NCBI GenBank assembly: GCA_963814975.1
Contig: CAWFFB010000034.1
Span: 62,001 to 126,000, forward strand
Length of the DNA: 64,000 nucleotides
DNA from: CAVUXJ01 sp963814975
GTDB lineage: Bacteria > Acidobacteriota > Vicinamibacteria > Vicinamibacterales > CAVVIG01
Reading direction: 5' to 3'
Each line of letters starts with the position of its first letter. The first letter of the stretch is position 1. The position numbers were made by a program, and so were the translations under genes. The notes below the pieces were generated by a model that made no database searches, was not told the DNA's origin, and saw only the letters and a list, made by a program, of their open reading frames with translations. Below, piece after piece: positions 16,724 to 26,703 of this stretch.

Positions 16724-19510
16724 ATGCCGAGCACACGCGGAACGCCCCTTGCTGACCTCGCACGTATCCGGCGCCAACACGACCCGCTCAGCTCGTATCG
16801 ATTGCAGTTCAGCGCCCGGTTCCGCTTCGAGGACGCTACGGCGCTGGTGTCCTATCTGGACGAACTGGGCATCACCGATTGCTACACCTCACCGCTCCTG
16901 AAATCGGTGACCGGCAGCGAACACGGCTACGACATCTCTGACCACGCGTCGCTCAATCCTGCCCTCGGATCGGAGGACGAGTTCGTCACCCTCGCAGCGT
17001 CGCTCACGGCGCGGGGAATGGGCCTGATTCTCGACTTCGTGCCGAATCATATGGGGCTCGACGAGCGATCAAACCGCTGGTGGCGTGACGTGCTCGAGCA
17101 CGGTCCTGATTCGCCCTTTGCTGCATACTTCGACATCGACTGGACCGCGTCTGATGACCATCCGCGGGGCCGTGTGCTGCTGCCGATTCTCGAAGACGGC
17201 TACGGCGACGTGCTGCACCGCGGCGAGATTCGTCTCGACGAGAACGCGGGGGTTCCCGTCATCAGTTATTACGACCGCCAATTGCCGATCGCACCGGGCA
17301 CGCTCGATGGACTCGTCGACCCTGGCACCGCGCCGCAGGCACTGAATGGCGACGCCGGCGATGCGGCCAGCTGGGATCGTCTCCATGCGCTGCTCGAGCG
17401 GCAGTGGTATCGCCTCGCACACTGGAAAACGTCGTTTGACGAGATCAACTATCGCCGCTTCTTCGACGTCAATCAGCTTGGCGGCATCCGCATGGAACTG
17501 CCGGACGTATTCGCCGCGACACACCAGAAGGTATTCGAACTGATCGCGCTTGCTCACATTACCGGCCTGCGGCTCGATCACCCGGACGGCCTACTCGATC
17601 CAGCGGCGTACTTCGAGGCCTTACACGAGGCCATCGAGGCCATCGCTTCCGAGCCTGGTGCTCAGACGGCCACACCCTTTCACGTGGTTGCTGAAAAGAT
17701 TCTTGCCCACGGCGAGCGACTGCCCGCCAGCTGGCCCATTGCCGGCACGACCGGCTACGGCTTCCTTAACGATCTCAACGGTCTGTTCGTCGCCAGCGGG
17801 AATGAGAAGGCCATGCGACGGGTCTATGCGGGTGCGACCGGCCGGCGCGAGTCGTTCGCCGAGGTGTCGTATCGGAGCCGGCGCCTCGTCGCCCGCAGTT
17901 CGATGGCGAGCGAGCTATCGATGCTGACGCACGCCCTGAAACGCCTCGCCGAAACCGATCGGCGCACGCGCGATTTCACGGCCACAGCACTGAGTCGGGC
18001 GATTGCTGAAATGGTCGCGTGCATGCCGGTCTATCGGACTTACATTTCAGAAAGCGGCTTCTCGGCCAGTGATCGCCAAACCGTCGACGTCGCCATCGAC
18101 CGCGCGAGGAGGTGCAATCCGGTGATGGCCCCGGCGGTCTTCATGTTTCTGCGGCAGGTTCTGCTCGCCGACGGCGCCGAGAATCCGACATCGCTCCACG
18201 CCAAGCGGCAGTTCGCGATGAAGTTCCAGCAGTTCAGCGCGCCAATTCAGGCCAAGGGGATCGAAGACACGGCGTTCTACCGCTACAACGCGCTGGTCTC
18301 ACTCAACGAGGTCGGCGGCGATCCTGCCTGCTTCGGCACTCCTGTTGACACATTTCATGCCGGCAATGCGGTCCGACTCGAACAGTGGCCGCGCGAGATG
18401 ACGACGACCGCGACGCACGATACGAAACGGGGCGAGGATGCACGGGCGCGGCTCAACGTGCTCTCGGAAATACCGCTCGAATGGCGACGCGCCGTCATGC
18501 AGTGGCGCCGGATCAACGCCATCAGACGGACGGCGGTCGATCGCGAGTGGGCCCCGGACACCAATGACGAGTATCTGTTGTATCAGACGCTGACCGGGTC
18601 GTGGCCGGCCGAGGCGCTCGACGCACCGATTCCCCGCGAAGCGCCGGGCGACTTCGTCGGCCGGCTCAAGGCATTCATGTTGAAGGCGATTCGCGAGGCC
18701 AAGACGCATACCAGCTGGCTCAATCAGAATCACGCCTACGAGGATGCGGTCGCCGTCTTCGTCGAAACCACCTTGAGAGGGAGCACGGCTGAACGGTTTC
18801 TCAAGAGCTTTGTCCCCTTCGCACGAGAGGTGGCGCGAGCCGGCATGGTCAACTCTTTGGCGCAGGTCGTACTGAAGGTCGCCTCGCCTGGAGTACCAGA
18901 CTTCTATCAAGGCACCGAGCTCTGGCAATTTGACTTCGCGGATCCGGACAACCGGCGGCCGGTGGATTTCGCAAGTCGCGTCGAGATGCTCGCCGCCATG
19001 CGGCCTTGGGTGGATCGAGCCGATCCGACTCACACGCCCGTCGCCGGGGATGGGGGCCAGGCGCCGTTTGTGACCGAGCTCGCTGACACCTGGCCGGACG
19101 GTAGAATCAAGATGTTCGTCACCGCGGCGGCGCTCAGGCTGCGGCGTGCATGGGCGCCGGTGTTCGTCGAGGGCGCCTATCTGCCGCTCGGCGCCGACGG
19201 TCCCGGACGCGACCATATCGTCGCGTGCGCGCGGCAACTGGGAGACCGTGCGGCCGTGGCGGTGGTGCCGAGGTTTTCGACCACGCTTCGCCGCACCGTT
19301 GACGAACGCCGACTGGGCGAGACGTGGGCCAACACCGTGGTCGTCCTGCCTACGATGCTGGCGACGGGGCGACTGAGAAACGTGATCACCAACGAGCAGT
19401 ACGAGGTCAGCGACGGGACCCTCGACGCACGCGCACTGTTCCGCCGCTGCCCAGTGGCCCTGCTCGTCACATCGGCATGCGCGCACGTTCAGGCGAAGAG
19501 GCCGTGCTGA
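16724..19510 (+). CDS. treY: Malto-oligosyltrehalose synthase
   Basis: 928 residues from ATG 16724. The GH13_26 pattern is clear: SSYRLQFSARFRFEDATALV, ELGITDCYTSPLLKSVTGSE, HGYDISDHASLNP, LDFVPNHMG, the nucleophile region ITGLRLDHPDGLLDP, Glu in HVVAEKILAHGERLP and Asp in TTATHDTKRGED. SPGVPDFYQGTELWQF lies near residue 730. It converts the reducing end of maltodextrin to a trehalose unit, the step before TreZ. Divergent transcription with a 21-base gap means the two promoters must overlap or lie inside the neighbouring coding sequences. Confidence 0.93.
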   Translation: MPSTRGTPLADLARIRRQHDPLSSYRLQFSARFRFEDATALVSYLDELGITDCYTSPLLKSVTGSEHGYDISDHASLNPALGSEDEFVTLAASLTARGMGLILDFVPNHMGLDERSNRWWRDVLEHGPDSPFAAYFDIDWTASDDHPRGRVLLPILEDGYGDVLHRGEIRLDENAGVPVISYYDRQLPIAPGTLDGLVDPGTAPQALNGDAGDAASWDRLHALLERQWYRLAHWKTSFDEINYRRFFDVNQLGGIRMELPDVFAATHQKVFELIALAHITGLRLDHPDGLLDPAAYFEALHEAIEAIASEPGAQTATPFHVVAEKILAHGERLPASWPIAGTTGYGFLNDLNGLFVASGNEKAMRRVYAGATGRRESFAEVSYRSRRLVARSSMASELSMLTHALKRLAETDRRTRDFTATALSRAIAEMVACMPVYRTYISESGFSASDRQTVDVAIDRARRCNPVMAPAVFMFLRQVLLADGAENPTSLHAKRQFAMKFQQFSAPIQAKGIEDTAFYRYNALVSLNEVGGDPACFGTPVDTFHAGNAVRLEQWPREMTTTATHDTKRGEDARARLNVLSEIPLEWRRAVMQWRRINAIRRTAVDREWAPDTNDEYLLYQTLTGSWPAEALDAPIPREAPGDFVGRLKAFMLKAIREAKTHTSWLNQNHAYEDAVAVFVETTLRGSTAERFLKSFVPFAREVARAGMVNSLAQVVLKVASPGVPDFYQGTELWQFDFADPDNRRPVDFASRVEMLAAMRPWVDRADPTHTPVAGDGGQAPFVTELADTWPDGRIKMFVTAAALRLRRAWAPVFVEGAYLPLGADGPGRDHIVACARQLGDRAAVAVVPRFSTTLRRTVDERRLGETWANTVVVLPTMLATGRLRNVITNEQYEVSDGTLDARALFRRCPVALLVTSACAHVQAKRPC

Positions 19511-20174
19511 CCTCTTCCCCTGCATGCACGAGCACGTTCGAGAGCGCCTATCCGGATGACGCCTTCGTATGCCAGGTCGCTCGTGTGCTGACTGGGACGC
19601 CGGGCTCGTCGTGGGGTGGCCGGCGAAGCTGGCGGTCATCGTAACGCCGCCATGCCGGAGACGGTTGCACTCGGCGTGCGGCTCATAAATGCTTGCTACC
19701 TACGCCGACCGACGCCTCGGGGAACCGCGCGCACTGCGGATGGCAAAGCCTCTCGGCGCTGGCGCCGTCGCCGCTGACGCGATTCACCGAAGCGTCGGTC
19801 GAGAACAATCAACTCAGTGGTGTTCTGGGGAGACCCTGGGCATCGGTCGCTCGCCATGTTGCTAGCCCCAGGGTCGTTGGTCGCCGTGGATGTTTCGGAC
19901 CATTTTGGTACCACGAGGCGTTCATCCCGCTGAGACGGAAGCATCACTTGCCGAGCGGGTGGCCTTCTTAGGTGGTCGCGCGGGGTTGCGAGGGCGAGGC
20001 GGGCCCGCCTCTTAGCGAGCCCGCCGGGATGAATCTACTTGTTGCCTACGACTCGATCCCAAGAGGTTTCCACCGGACCTCGCGCTGCCGCGTAACCGCA
20101 TCGGCTGCCGAGCGCGCTTCAACGTAACTTAGAGCATCCCGGCACCGCTGAGCTTATCGATTCGGGCACGGCTC
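19511..20174. other. Intergenic stretch with a hairpin
   Basis: About 660 bases without a supported gene. GGCGGGC (19998-20004) and GCCCGCC (20019-20025) can form a stem-loop, possibly a terminator. No other signal was seen. Confidence 0.35.
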
Positions 20175-21164
20175 ATGCTATCGAGACGAACTGACATGAT
20201 GCCTACCAGTCACCGCCGTCCCGCAATCACGCGTCTCGTTGTCGCTGTCGCGTTGATGCTGATACTACACGCCGCAAGCGCAGGGGCGCAGGAAGTACGA
20301 AGGAATGGCTCGCTTTGGAAAGATCCCGGAAATATCGCCGCCCTCGATCTGTTCTGGGGGAGCGGGTCCGAGGAGCGCGCCCCGATAGGCCCATTCGTTT
20401 TTCTCGACGAGGACACCAGCGGTACTCAGCCGAAGATCCGCGTTCGTGATGAAGCGGGCCGTCAGTGGGACGTCAAGTTCGGTGAGGAAGTGCACGCCGA
20501 GATTGCCGCGAACCGACTAGTGTGGGCGCTCGGCTTCGTGACGGAAGAGCTTTACTACGTGGCGAATGGAACTGTGGCCGGCATCACTAAGCTGGGACGT
20601 TCTAAGGACCACATCAATCCGAAAGGTATGTTCAGCAAGGCGCGATTTCGTCTGCGCGGCGAGGCTGCCGAGCGCGCTGAGGAGCGATGGACCTTCGAGA
20701 AAAACCCATTTGTGGGAACAAAGGAGCTGTCGGGCCTCGCGATCCTCATGACGATGCTGAACAACTGGGACATCCGAGGTACGCGGAACAATCGCATTCT
20801 CCGCGTCGACGGCGAAGAGCGGTACATCGTGTCGGACATCGGCGCTACGTTCGGTAAGATGGGAACCTTCCCTGTGCCGCACACCAAGTGGAACGTCGAA
20901 GATTTCAAGAAGGAAGAGTTCATCGAGAAAGTCAAAGATGGCAGGCTGGACCTCGATTACGAAGGTTACGGTGCCATCAACCAAGTCCCTTTGGAGCACG
21001 CGCGGTGGTTTGCGGGGCTTGTCTCGCAGCTCACCGACGAGCAGCTGCAGGCAGGCCTCGGGGCGTCCGGGGCGGATGAGGTCGAAGTTGTTGGCTTCGC
21101 GGCACGGCTGCGCGAGAAGATCACAGAGCTACAGGAGGCAGTCGGTCCGACGCAAGAGTTTTAG
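20175..21164 (+). CDS. Secreted protein with kinase-fold-like (HipA/CotH-like) features, function unknown
   Basis: 329 residues; starts at 20175 or the second ATG at 20196. A signal peptide (LVVAVALMLILHAASAGA) is followed by WDVKFGEEVHAEIAANRLVW and ALGFVTEELYYVANG. This spacing of Lys, a Glu in a helix, and an aromatic strand recalls the nucleotide-binding lobe of HipA/CotH-type atypical kinases. NWDIRGTRNNRIL followed by VSDIGATFGK resembles a catalytic Asp-x-x-x-x-Asn and a metal-binding DxG. An extracytoplasmic kinase would need ATP or another phosphodonor outside the cytoplasm, so a degenerate fold is also possible. Similar secreted proteins are, to my knowledge, common in Acidobacteriota. 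No operon partner. Confidence 0.6.
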   Translation: MLSRRTDMMPTSHRRPAITRLVVAVALMLILHAASAGAQEVRRNGSLWKDPGNIAALDLFWGSGSEERAPIGPFVFLDEDTSGTQPKIRVRDEAGRQWDVKFGEEVHAEIAANRLVWALGFVTEELYYVANGTVAGITKLGRSKDHINPKGMFSKARFRLRGEAAERAEERWTFEKNPFVGTKELSGLAILMTMLNNWDIRGTRNNRILRVDGEERYIVSDIGATFGKMGTFPVPHTKWNVEDFKKEEFIEKVKDGRLDLDYEGYGAINQVPLEHARWFAGLVSQLTDEQLQAGLGASGADEVEVVGFAARLREKITELQEAVGPTQEF

Positions 21165-21334
21165 CCGCCCGAGGTCACTGCCATTGCACCTCAGCGAAAT
21201 ACCTCGAGGAGGTCCCGTGAATTGGAATCTGGACAATCGACCGTTCGGCGATCGAGAAGACCCGGCAAACGCCGCCGGACGCCAGCACCCATTGGGGTAC
21301 TCGCAAGCTCGGGCCTGCTGAAGATTCACCACAA

Positions 21335-21583
21335 TCAGTCCGCAAAGCGTGGGAGCGCGCGGGCCTGCAGCCGTATCGCTCGAGCGATACTGGCGTCGGA
21401 CGATCCCGACTTCGAACAGAAAGCGACCGACGTGATCGGCCTGTACGTCAATCCGCCGGACCACGCTGCGGTGTTCGCGGTCGATAGAAAACGGCGATCC
21501 AGGGCTCGCCCCTCCTCCGCGATCGAGACGTCGATCGATTCCTTGTGGACATCCATCCCCACGAACATGCTACGTTTCGCCAT
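21335..21583 (-). mobile_element. IS110-family transposase, N-terminal remnant
   Basis: ATG 21583 opens AKRSMFVGMDVHKESIDVSI, the DEDD-transposase start of IS110/IS1111 elements including its first Asp. Intact family sequence lasts about 35 residues, then the frame drifts (SSDASIARAIRLQARALPRF). The start is preceded by GGAGGCAGG. The remainder of the ~330-residue enzyme is absent. Confidence 0.7.
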
Positions 21584-21739
21584 GACCTGCCTCCGTTGTA
21601 TGTGGCTCTGCGCGTCGCCCCCATCGGCGACGCGTAACCCACGATTTACTACGTGAGGCAGGTCTCTGCTCAGACAGCTATGCTGTCTAGTCCCAACGAC
21701 CTTTAACCCGTGTCATCCCGGACTGCGTACGTGGCGTGG

Positions 21740-21960
21740 ATTATTGCGCTCTTCACGCCCCCGAACTGCAACGCTTATGCGGAGCGGTTTGTGCGGTCGA
21801 GCAAGGAGAAGTACCTGGATCGTCTGATCGATGGCTGAGCGCCACCTCCGACGTGCGAGGGCGGAGACTCGTCGTGCAACACCATGTCGAACGCAACCAC
21901 CGAGGCGCTTCGGCAACGGGCTCATTCAGCCGCTCCCGCGTTCGGAGATCTCAGGTCCCG
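21740..21960 (+). mobile_element. Fragment of a rve-type IS transposase (same family as 47.5 and 56.3 kb)
   Basis: In one plus frame PNCNAYAERFVRSSKEKYLD is followed by RLIDG and a stop; in another VQHHVERNHRGA. Together these match NANAYAERFVRSIKEECLDR and HYHRERNHQGL of the copy at 47489-47950, i.e. the region around the third catalytic Glu of a DDE core. The rest is missing. Confidence 0.65.
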
Positions 21961-21996
21961 TTCGCTGACGGCACCGGATAGGGGGCACGAACTCCG

Positions 21997-23922
21997 CTAC
22001 GCACTTGGAGCGAGGGCGGGAGCCGCACCGTATTCGGGTAAGTGTTCCTCAACTGCAGGCGCTCTCGAGGGCGTGAGGCCGGCATTCACGGAATCTTGAG
22101 CGGATCGAGGCCGACGCATCGGGCGAACATGGTCGCGCGACGTTGATGTGCCGGCGCTTATCGTCTGGTGCAAGGCCTCGTCACCGACCAATCGCGCGCC
22201 TTCTTCGCGATATTCCAGCACGAGCTTGCGCGTGTGAAATGCTTCGAGCTCGACGCGATGCGCCACGCTGACGAGGGTGGTCCCGGGGAGGCGCGCCAGG
22301 ACCAACCGCATCAGTCGATCCTGGCTTGATGGATCGAGAGCGGCGGTCGCCTCGTCCATGACAATCATCTTCGGGTGCTGTATGAGCATGCGCGCGAAGC
22401 CGAGCCGCTGCTTCTCTCCCCCGGAGAGCACCTGATCCCAGCGTTCGTCTGCATCGAGTTGATCGAGGAAATGCGCGAGCCCAACATCCTCGATCGACCG
22501 GCGCACCACCTCATCGTCGACCGCCTCCGGCGACAGCGGATAGGTGACGGCGCGTCGGAGCGTCCCGAGCGGCACGTAGGGGCGCTGCGGCATCACGAAG
22601 AGTCCATCGACTTGGACCTGGACTTCTCCGGCACCCCACGGCCACAGGCCGGCGATCGCTCGTACCAGAGTGCTCTTGCCTGTTCCGGATTCGCCAACGA
22701 CAAGCACCTTCTCGCCCGGAGCAATCTCGATATCCGCTTCGTCCACAATGGCGCTGCCGTCGTCCGCCGTCAACGAGAGGCCGCGCAACCGGAGCGCTCC
22801 CTCCTCAGCCGGCATTCGAATGATGTGACGGCCCGGGTCTCCGCCGTCCGCTCCATCCAGGCCATCCAGCGAAACCAACAACGAGGCGAGTCGGCGCGCC
22901 GCCGCGGTCCAATCAGCCACGCGAGGGTAGTTTTCGACCAGCCAATTGAAGGAGTGTTGCACGGTGATGAACGCCGACGCGGCCTGCATCATTTCCCCGA
23001 GCGTCATCGTTCCGGCCACGTACTTGGGGGCGCAGAGGAGGATTGGGATGATCGGTGCGAGACCATTTGTGGTATTCCCCACGATCGTGGTCCGAATCGA
23101 CTGCATCATCACCGCTCGCCAGCGCGCGCGGACGACCGTGTACGCCGAGTCGAGACCTGCGCGCTCCTCGGCATCGCCGCCGAGCAGGGCGATGCTTTCG
23201 GCGTTCTCGCGCAGACGCGTCAGGGCATACCGGTAATCGGCTTCCGCCTGGCTTCTGTTCTCAGCCAACGGCACAAAGCCGCGGGCGATTTTCACCATCG
23301 CGCCACTGGCCAGCACGGCGTAGAGGAAAGCGGTGATCACCAAGAACCCTGGGATGCGGAGCATCATCGTTCCGATCGGGACGGTGATCTCGCCACCGAT
23401 GTACCACAGCACCCCGATGTAGGTGATGAGAGAAATGAGCGCTGCAAAGACGCCCAGGACGATGTCCACCGGAGCGTCGACACTCAGCCGCAGGTCCTCT
23501 GCTACGCGGGATTCCGGGGTGCTGTGCTCACCCGGGAGCAGCGTCAGTTGATAGTAGCGGCCGCTGCTGACCCAGCGATCCAACACGTGTCCGTTGAGCC
23601 AGGCTCGCCACCGGCGCTGCAGGCTCATCTTCGAATAGGTGTCCGCCACGGCCATCATCAGGCTCGCGAGGACCAAGGGTAGGAAGACGATGGATTGAAA
23701 CTTCACGGTGTGCATGTCGCGGTTCTCGAGCCCGTCGAACATGACGCGATTCCAGATGTTCAGCAGCAGCCCCAGCCCGAGATTCAACAGCGCAATCGAA
23801 AACACCGCGGCCGTCAGCAGCCAAGCTGTTCGCCTGGCATCCTTGCGCCAGAAGCCGAGGGCCGCTTCCCAATACCGTGCGAGGAGATACTGCGTGGTGT
23901 GTTGGTCGTCGACCTGGTACAT
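21997..23922 (-). CDS. SbmA/BacA-like ABC transporter with fused permease and ATPase
   Basis: 641 residues from ATG 23922 (GAGAGG seven bases upstream). Six hydrophobic helices occupy the first ~350 residues, with the SbmA/BacA-type segments LNIWNRVMFDGLENRDM and NPESRVAEDLRL-like PESRVAEDLRLSVD. The ATPase domain has Walker A GESGTGKST near 409, signature LSGGEKQRLGFARM near 497 and Walker B MIVMDEATAALD near 520. This family imports peptides or, in BacA/ABCD relatives, handles very-long-chain acyl substrates. The C-terminal ~60 residues are an unusual Ser/Pro/Arg-rich tail. Direction of transport cannot be told. Confidence 0.85.
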   Translation of the reverse strand: MYQVDDQHTTQYLLARYWEAALGFWRKDARRTAWLLTAAVFSIALLNLGLGLLLNIWNRVMFDGLENRDMHTVKFQSIVFLPLVLASLMMAVADTYSKMSLQRRWRAWLNGHVLDRWVSSGRYYQLTLLPGEHSTPESRVAEDLRLSVDAPVDIVLGVFAALISLITYIGVLWYIGGEITVPIGTMMLRIPGFLVITAFLYAVLASGAMVKIARGFVPLAENRSQAEADYRYALTRLRENAESIALLGGDAEERAGLDSAYTVVRARWRAVMMQSIRTTIVGNTTNGLAPIIPILLCAPKYVAGTMTLGEMMQAASAFITVQHSFNWLVENYPRVADWTAAARRLASLLVSLDGLDGADGGDPGRHIIRMPAEEGALRLRGLSLTADDGSAIVDEADIEIAPGEKVLVVGESGTGKSTLVRAIAGLWPWGAGEVQVQVDGLFVMPQRPYVPLGTLRRAVTYPLSPEAVDDEVVRRSIEDVGLAHFLDQLDADERWDQVLSGGEKQRLGFARMLIQHPKMIVMDEATAALDPSSQDRLMRLVLARLPGTTLVSVAHRVELEAFHTRKLVLEYREEGARLVGDEALHQTISAGTSTSRDHVRPMRRPRSAQDSVNAGLTPSRAPAVEEHLPEYGAAPALAPSA

Positions 23923-24133
23923 CGCTCGCCTCTCTTCTTGCTCTCGTCCGCGCGCTTCGAGCTCAAGGCAGAGCGCATGGCTGCAGAGTTCTTCACGGTG
24001 GGAACTACACGCCTTTTGGCCTAGGTTGCGAGGCTTCTGGGTCTCGCCACCGTGTAGTCAGAAAATCTCCCACGGAGAGCGCTGCGTACAGGCCCGAGCT
24101 GTACCGTACCGTCTTTCGTAAGCTGGTGGGATG

Positions 24134-24804
24134 AGCGCGTGAAAGATTCTACACCTTCCCGGTGTGTAATTCTAGCCCGAATCGCGAATTTCCTAATCTT
24201 GATCTATGTCAAATCTTCCATACAGCCCAACGATTCAATACACAGAGTTTGTCATCGGCTGAGATGGTGCAATTGCTGAGGCACCCGATTGGATATCGAT
24301 GGTAACGAATTGACGAGGTCGTGGGCGTCATGTCAGGCGAGCCATCGCGTAATACGCGAGCGGCCGGAAGCTGTGGCCGGCGCGCAGCAGATGAACTCGA
24401 CCTATAAATTCTCTCCGAAAGGACTTGCCCACCATTGGACGCGCGCACAATCCCTGAGCTGACTGGCGCGCGTCCATCGAGAGTGTGGAGGCACGACGAG
24501 CACCGACCGTTTGCCGTCGCGACGGATTTCCGGTCGAGAAGGCGATGACGGTACTGCTCTGCATAGGTAGATAGGTATCTATAAATGTCACAATTAATGG
24601 AAAGGAGGACGAAGTGGCTCATCGATGCGTCAATCTGGCCATGTAATTTCTACGTGATTTGACGGCCCGACAACGCGTCGGGAGCGTATGATGGCGACGT
24701 TTCCCACCGCGGCTGTTTTTTCGAATCCTCTTGTCCCGCCGTAACTTGCTCGTTCACACCCCCTCGACCCACTAAGCAACGAACGGTGAGGGGCAAAGCT
24801 TGCA
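24134..24804. other. Intergenic stretch, no gene recognised, relatively AT-rich at 24.55-24.65 kb
   Basis: About 670 bases between divergent ABC genes. A minus-strand open frame (24209-24622) exists but its residue composition and lack of a ribosome-binding site do not support it. The AT-rich patch around GATAGGTATCTATAAATG may be a promoter region. Nothing else seen. Confidence 0.35.
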
Positions 24805-26655
24805 GTGCTGCGCGTCGTGAACGTCGCCTCGACCCATCGATCCCCGAATCAGTCCGTGCTGGACAGTTGGGCGATACGTGCGCGTGCTCTGCGCAACGTG
24901 CCTGTCGTGCTTGGGCTGGCGTGGGAGTCGGGCCCTGGTGTCGTGACGGCTGGGGTCGCCTGCCGCATCGCCGGTGCGCTGCTACCGGTCACGATGCTGG
25001 GCGTCGCCAAGGTGATTCTCGATGCGGTTCAGCTGCGGTCGACGACGGGCGAGCTGCGGCCGGATTTCTGGTGGCTGGTGGCGCTCGAATGCGTCTTGGC
25101 CATGTTCGGTTCGATGCTCGGCCGTGGCGGCGGCTTCTGCGATTCGCTACTGTCGGATCGCTTCACCCGCCACGTCAGTGTGCGGGTCATGGCGCACGCC
25201 TCTCGGCTCGACCTGAGCACCTACGAAGACCCGGCATTCCACGATACGCTCGAGCGCGCGCGCGTCCAGGCCACTGACCGCGTCAGCATGGTCCACGCGC
25301 TCGGTTCGCTGCTGCAGCAGGGCGTCACTGTCGTCACGCTGTCGGCGAGCATCGCCTACTTCTCGCCGTGGCTGCTCGCCTTGCTGGTGCTCGCGGTGGT
25401 GCCGGCGTTCGTGGGTGAGAGCCACTTCGCGTTCCTCGGCTACTCCCTCAACATCGAGCAGACGCCCGCTCGACGGCGCCTCGATTACTTACGACTGCTG
25501 GGATCGAGCAAGGAAGCGGCGAAAGAGCTGAAGCTGTTCGGGCTTGCGCCGTTCGTCACCGGCGAATACGCGCGGCTCGCCGATCAGCTCTACCACCAGA
25601 ACGTTCGGCTCGCGCGGCGCCGTCTGTTGTCGGGCCTCTTCCTGTCGCTCATCAGTACGGGCAGCTACTACGGCGCGTACGCGTACGTCGTCTTCAGGAC
25701 GGTGAACGGCGATATGAGCTGGGGCGACCTGCAGTTCCTGGGCGGAGCGCTCGCCGGGGCGAACGGCGGCATTCAGGCGCTCTTCACCACCTTCTCCAAC
25801 ATTGCCGACCAGTCGCTCTTCCTGACGGACCTCGTCGACTTCTTCAAGGTAGAGCCGACGATCCGGTCCAAGGCCAACGCCATTCCTGCGCCTCGCCCGA
25901 TGTGTGATGGCGTCGTGTTCGACAACGTCTCGTTCGCCTACCCCGGGGACCACCGGCTGGTGCTCGATCGGCTGAACCTCCGCATCGGGCTCGGCGAGCG
26001 CATCGCCCTCGTTGGCGCCAACGGACAGGGCAAGACGACGATTGTGAAACTGCTGGCGCGTCAGTACGATCCGACTGAGGGGCGCATCCTGCTCGACGGT
26101 GTCGACCTGCGCGATTATCGCGTCGAAGACCTGCACCGCGAGTTCGGCGTCATCTTCCAGGACTTCATGCGTTACGACATGACGGCGCGGCAGAACATCG
26201 CCGTGGGCCGTATCGAGATCCAAGCGCGCAACGACGAGATCGAGCTGGCAGCGCGCAAGAGCCTGGCGAACGCAGTCATTTCCAGGCTGCCACTCGGCTA
26301 CGACCAGGTGCTCGGCAGACGCTTTGAGGGAGGCCTGGATCTGTCGGGCGGCGAGTGGCAGAAGATCGCGCTCGCGCGTGCCTACTTGCGCGACGCGCAA
26401 ATCCTGGTCCTCGACGAACCGACGGCGGCACTCGACGCCCGCTCCGAGTACGAAGTGTTCGAGCGATTTGCCGAGCTGGCCGCCGGGAAGACAGCGGTGC
26501 TCATTTCTCACCGGTTCTCCACCGTGCGGATGGCGGACCGGATCGTTGTCCTCGCCGACGGGCGGATTGCCGAACAGGGTTCTCACACGGATCTGCTCCG
26601 ACGCGGCGGAGAGTATGCGGAAATGTTCGAGCTGCAGGCATCCAGCTACCGCTGA
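24805..26655 (+). CDS. ABC exporter (fused permease-ATPase), NdvA-like by context
   Basis: 616 residues from GTG 24805 (GAGGGG about 13 bases upstream). A six-helix exporter domain is followed by an ATPase with Walker A GANGQGKTT near residue 403, signature LSGGEWQKIALARAY near 512, Walker B ILVLDEPTAALD near 532 and a switch His in LISHRFS. It is immediately followed on the same strand by the GT84 glucan synthase gene, 48 bases to its preferred start. In rhizobia the beta-1,2-glucan exporter ndvA/chvA works with ndvB/chvB, so glucan export is the best context-based guess. The sequence alone only supports ABC exporter. Confidence 0.8.
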   Translation: MLRVVNVASTHRSPNQSVLDSWAIRARALRNVPVVLGLAWESGPGVVTAGVACRIAGALLPVTMLGVAKVILDAVQLRSTTGELRPDFWWLVALECVLAMFGSMLGRGGGFCDSLLSDRFTRHVSVRVMAHASRLDLSTYEDPAFHDTLERARVQATDRVSMVHALGSLLQQGVTVVTLSASIAYFSPWLLALLVLAVVPAFVGESHFAFLGYSLNIEQTPARRRLDYLRLLGSSKEAAKELKLFGLAPFVTGEYARLADQLYHQNVRLARRRLLSGLFLSLISTGSYYGAYAYVVFRTVNGDMSWGDLQFLGGALAGANGGIQALFTTFSNIADQSLFLTDLVDFFKVEPTIRSKANAIPAPRPMCDGVVFDNVSFAYPGDHRLVLDRLNLRIGLGERIALVGANGQGKTTIVKLLARQYDPTEGRILLDGVDLRDYRVEDLHREFGVIFQDFMRYDMTARQNIAVGRIEIQARNDEIELAARKSLANAVISRLPLGYDQVLGRRFEGGLDLSGGEWQKIALARAYLRDAQILVLDEPTAALDARSEYEVFERFAELAAGKTAVLISHRFSTVRMADRIVVLADGRIAEQGSHTDLLRRGGEYAEMFELQASSYR

Positions 26656-26703
26656 CTTGTGCGCGAGACGGATGGTAGCGTGCGATTCGTAGCGGAGACC
26701 ACC

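Noticed and set aside
18299..19639. Minus-strand open frame of 446 codons
   Set aside because: Antisense to treY, low-complexity Arg/Pro composition, no start signal.
22375..23682. Plus-strand open frame of 435 codons
   Set aside because: Antisense to the SbmA-like ABC gene, whose motifs are clear.
24209..24622. Minus-strand frame of 137 codons between ABC genes
   Set aside because: No ribosome-binding site, no recognisable family, Ser/Arg-rich composition.
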